Shown: positions 43,996 to 44,152 of the stretch, in pieces | How positions within the stretch are numbered: the stretch's first letter is position 1 | Layout of the letters: every line of letters begins with the position of its first letter | NCBI GenBank assembly: GCA_017620975.1 | Contig: JAGAUD010000001.1 | Coordinates: forward strand, 1-44,152 | DNA: 44,152 nt | From: Lachnospiraceae bacterium | GTDB lineage: Bacteria > Bacillota_A > Clostridia > Lachnospirales > Lachnospiraceae | Reading direction: 5' to 3' | Notes under the pieces: generated by a model | The model's input: the letters and a program-made list of their open reading frames with translations, nothing else | The model's database searches: none | What the model was told of the DNA's origin: nothing | Made by a program: the position numbers and the translations under genes

Positions 43996-44152
43996 TACGC
44001 GAACAGCCATCACAGCATTGAAAGGTAAATTCATTTTATAGCCCGCCTTTTTGAGGATGTTCATTTTTAAACATTTTTTCCACAATTTTTTTAAAGTTAT
44101 CCACATCGACTTGTGGCACTTATCCCTTTAAGAAAAAAATGTATATAAATTG

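Noticed and set aside
43903..44106. 67-codon minus-strand open frame ahead of the hydrolase
   Set aside because: It spans the hydrolase promoter, has no ribosome site and no recognisable similarity.
1..44152. CRISPR arrays, tRNA or rRNA genes, transposases, prophage genes
   Set aside because: Looked for repeats with regular spacing, tRNA-like cloverleaf motifs and mobile-element proteins; none were convincing by eye.

Overview
The window looks like a chromosomal segment from a Lachnospiraceae-type clostridium (Bacillota, Clostridia). I base this on the Clostridia-style ribosomal protein L32, a DUF4317 remnant, the UPF0210/ACT gene pair, a pta-ackA pair next to tmcAL, T-box and THF riboswitches, strong sigma-A promoters (TTGACA-17-TATAAT) and moderate-to-low GC. 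Genus and species cannot be fixed by reading alone. No rRNA, tRNA, CRISPR array, IS transposase or prophage gene was seen. Most genes lie on the minus strand.

Left part (1-10.4 kb, minus strand). A collapsed ABC/FtsX-type transporter remnant (1-348) is followed by a complete siderophore importer in yclNOPQ order (4384 to 484). Upstream of the importer lies a candidate cluster of two membrane proteins of unknown function, two GNAT acetyltransferases and a siderophore-type AraC regulator (9738 to 4535). The importer and the ABC remnant share a GTTAG-N6-CTAAC palindrome just upstream of their first genes. A decayed DUF4317 gene sits at 9886-10418.

Core housekeeping (10.4-20.2 kb, minus strand). 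The order of transcription is yceD-like/rpmF, a terminator, a promoter, plsX-acpP, a terminator, rnc-smc-ftsY, then a threonine ammonia-lyase and a YitT membrane protein. A 202-bp MITE-like structured repeat (20250-20451) separates this block from folT, the folate ECF S component, which is preceded by a THF riboswitch.

Tryptophan to acetate (21.4-31.6 kb). A promoter and tryptophan T-box lead into fragments of trpD and trpF fused by deletion, then intact trpB and trpA. trpE, trpG and trpC are absent here. An SPFH membrane protein and a coiled-coil ribbon-helix-helix protein follow, with twin palindromes at their promoter. Next are ackA and pta, divergent from tmcAL, with a textbook CcpA cre site between them. 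An ACT-domain regulator and a UPF0210 protein complete the block.

Right part (31.7-44.1 kb). zf-HC2 protein, polA, coaE and a YycJ-like metallo-beta-lactamase form one minus-strand operon. A MerR-methyltransferase fusion is followed by rfbA-rfbB, whose promoter has the 19-bp, palindrome-filled spacer typical of MerR-controlled promoters. A GH109-like oxidoreductase, a divergent AraC regulator and an N-acetylhexosamine-kinase-like enzyme look like a small GalNAc-salvage locus. An alpha/beta hydrolase ends the window.

A recurring theme is gene loss by internal collapse (ABC/FtsX, trp operon, DUF4317), with control signals left in place.
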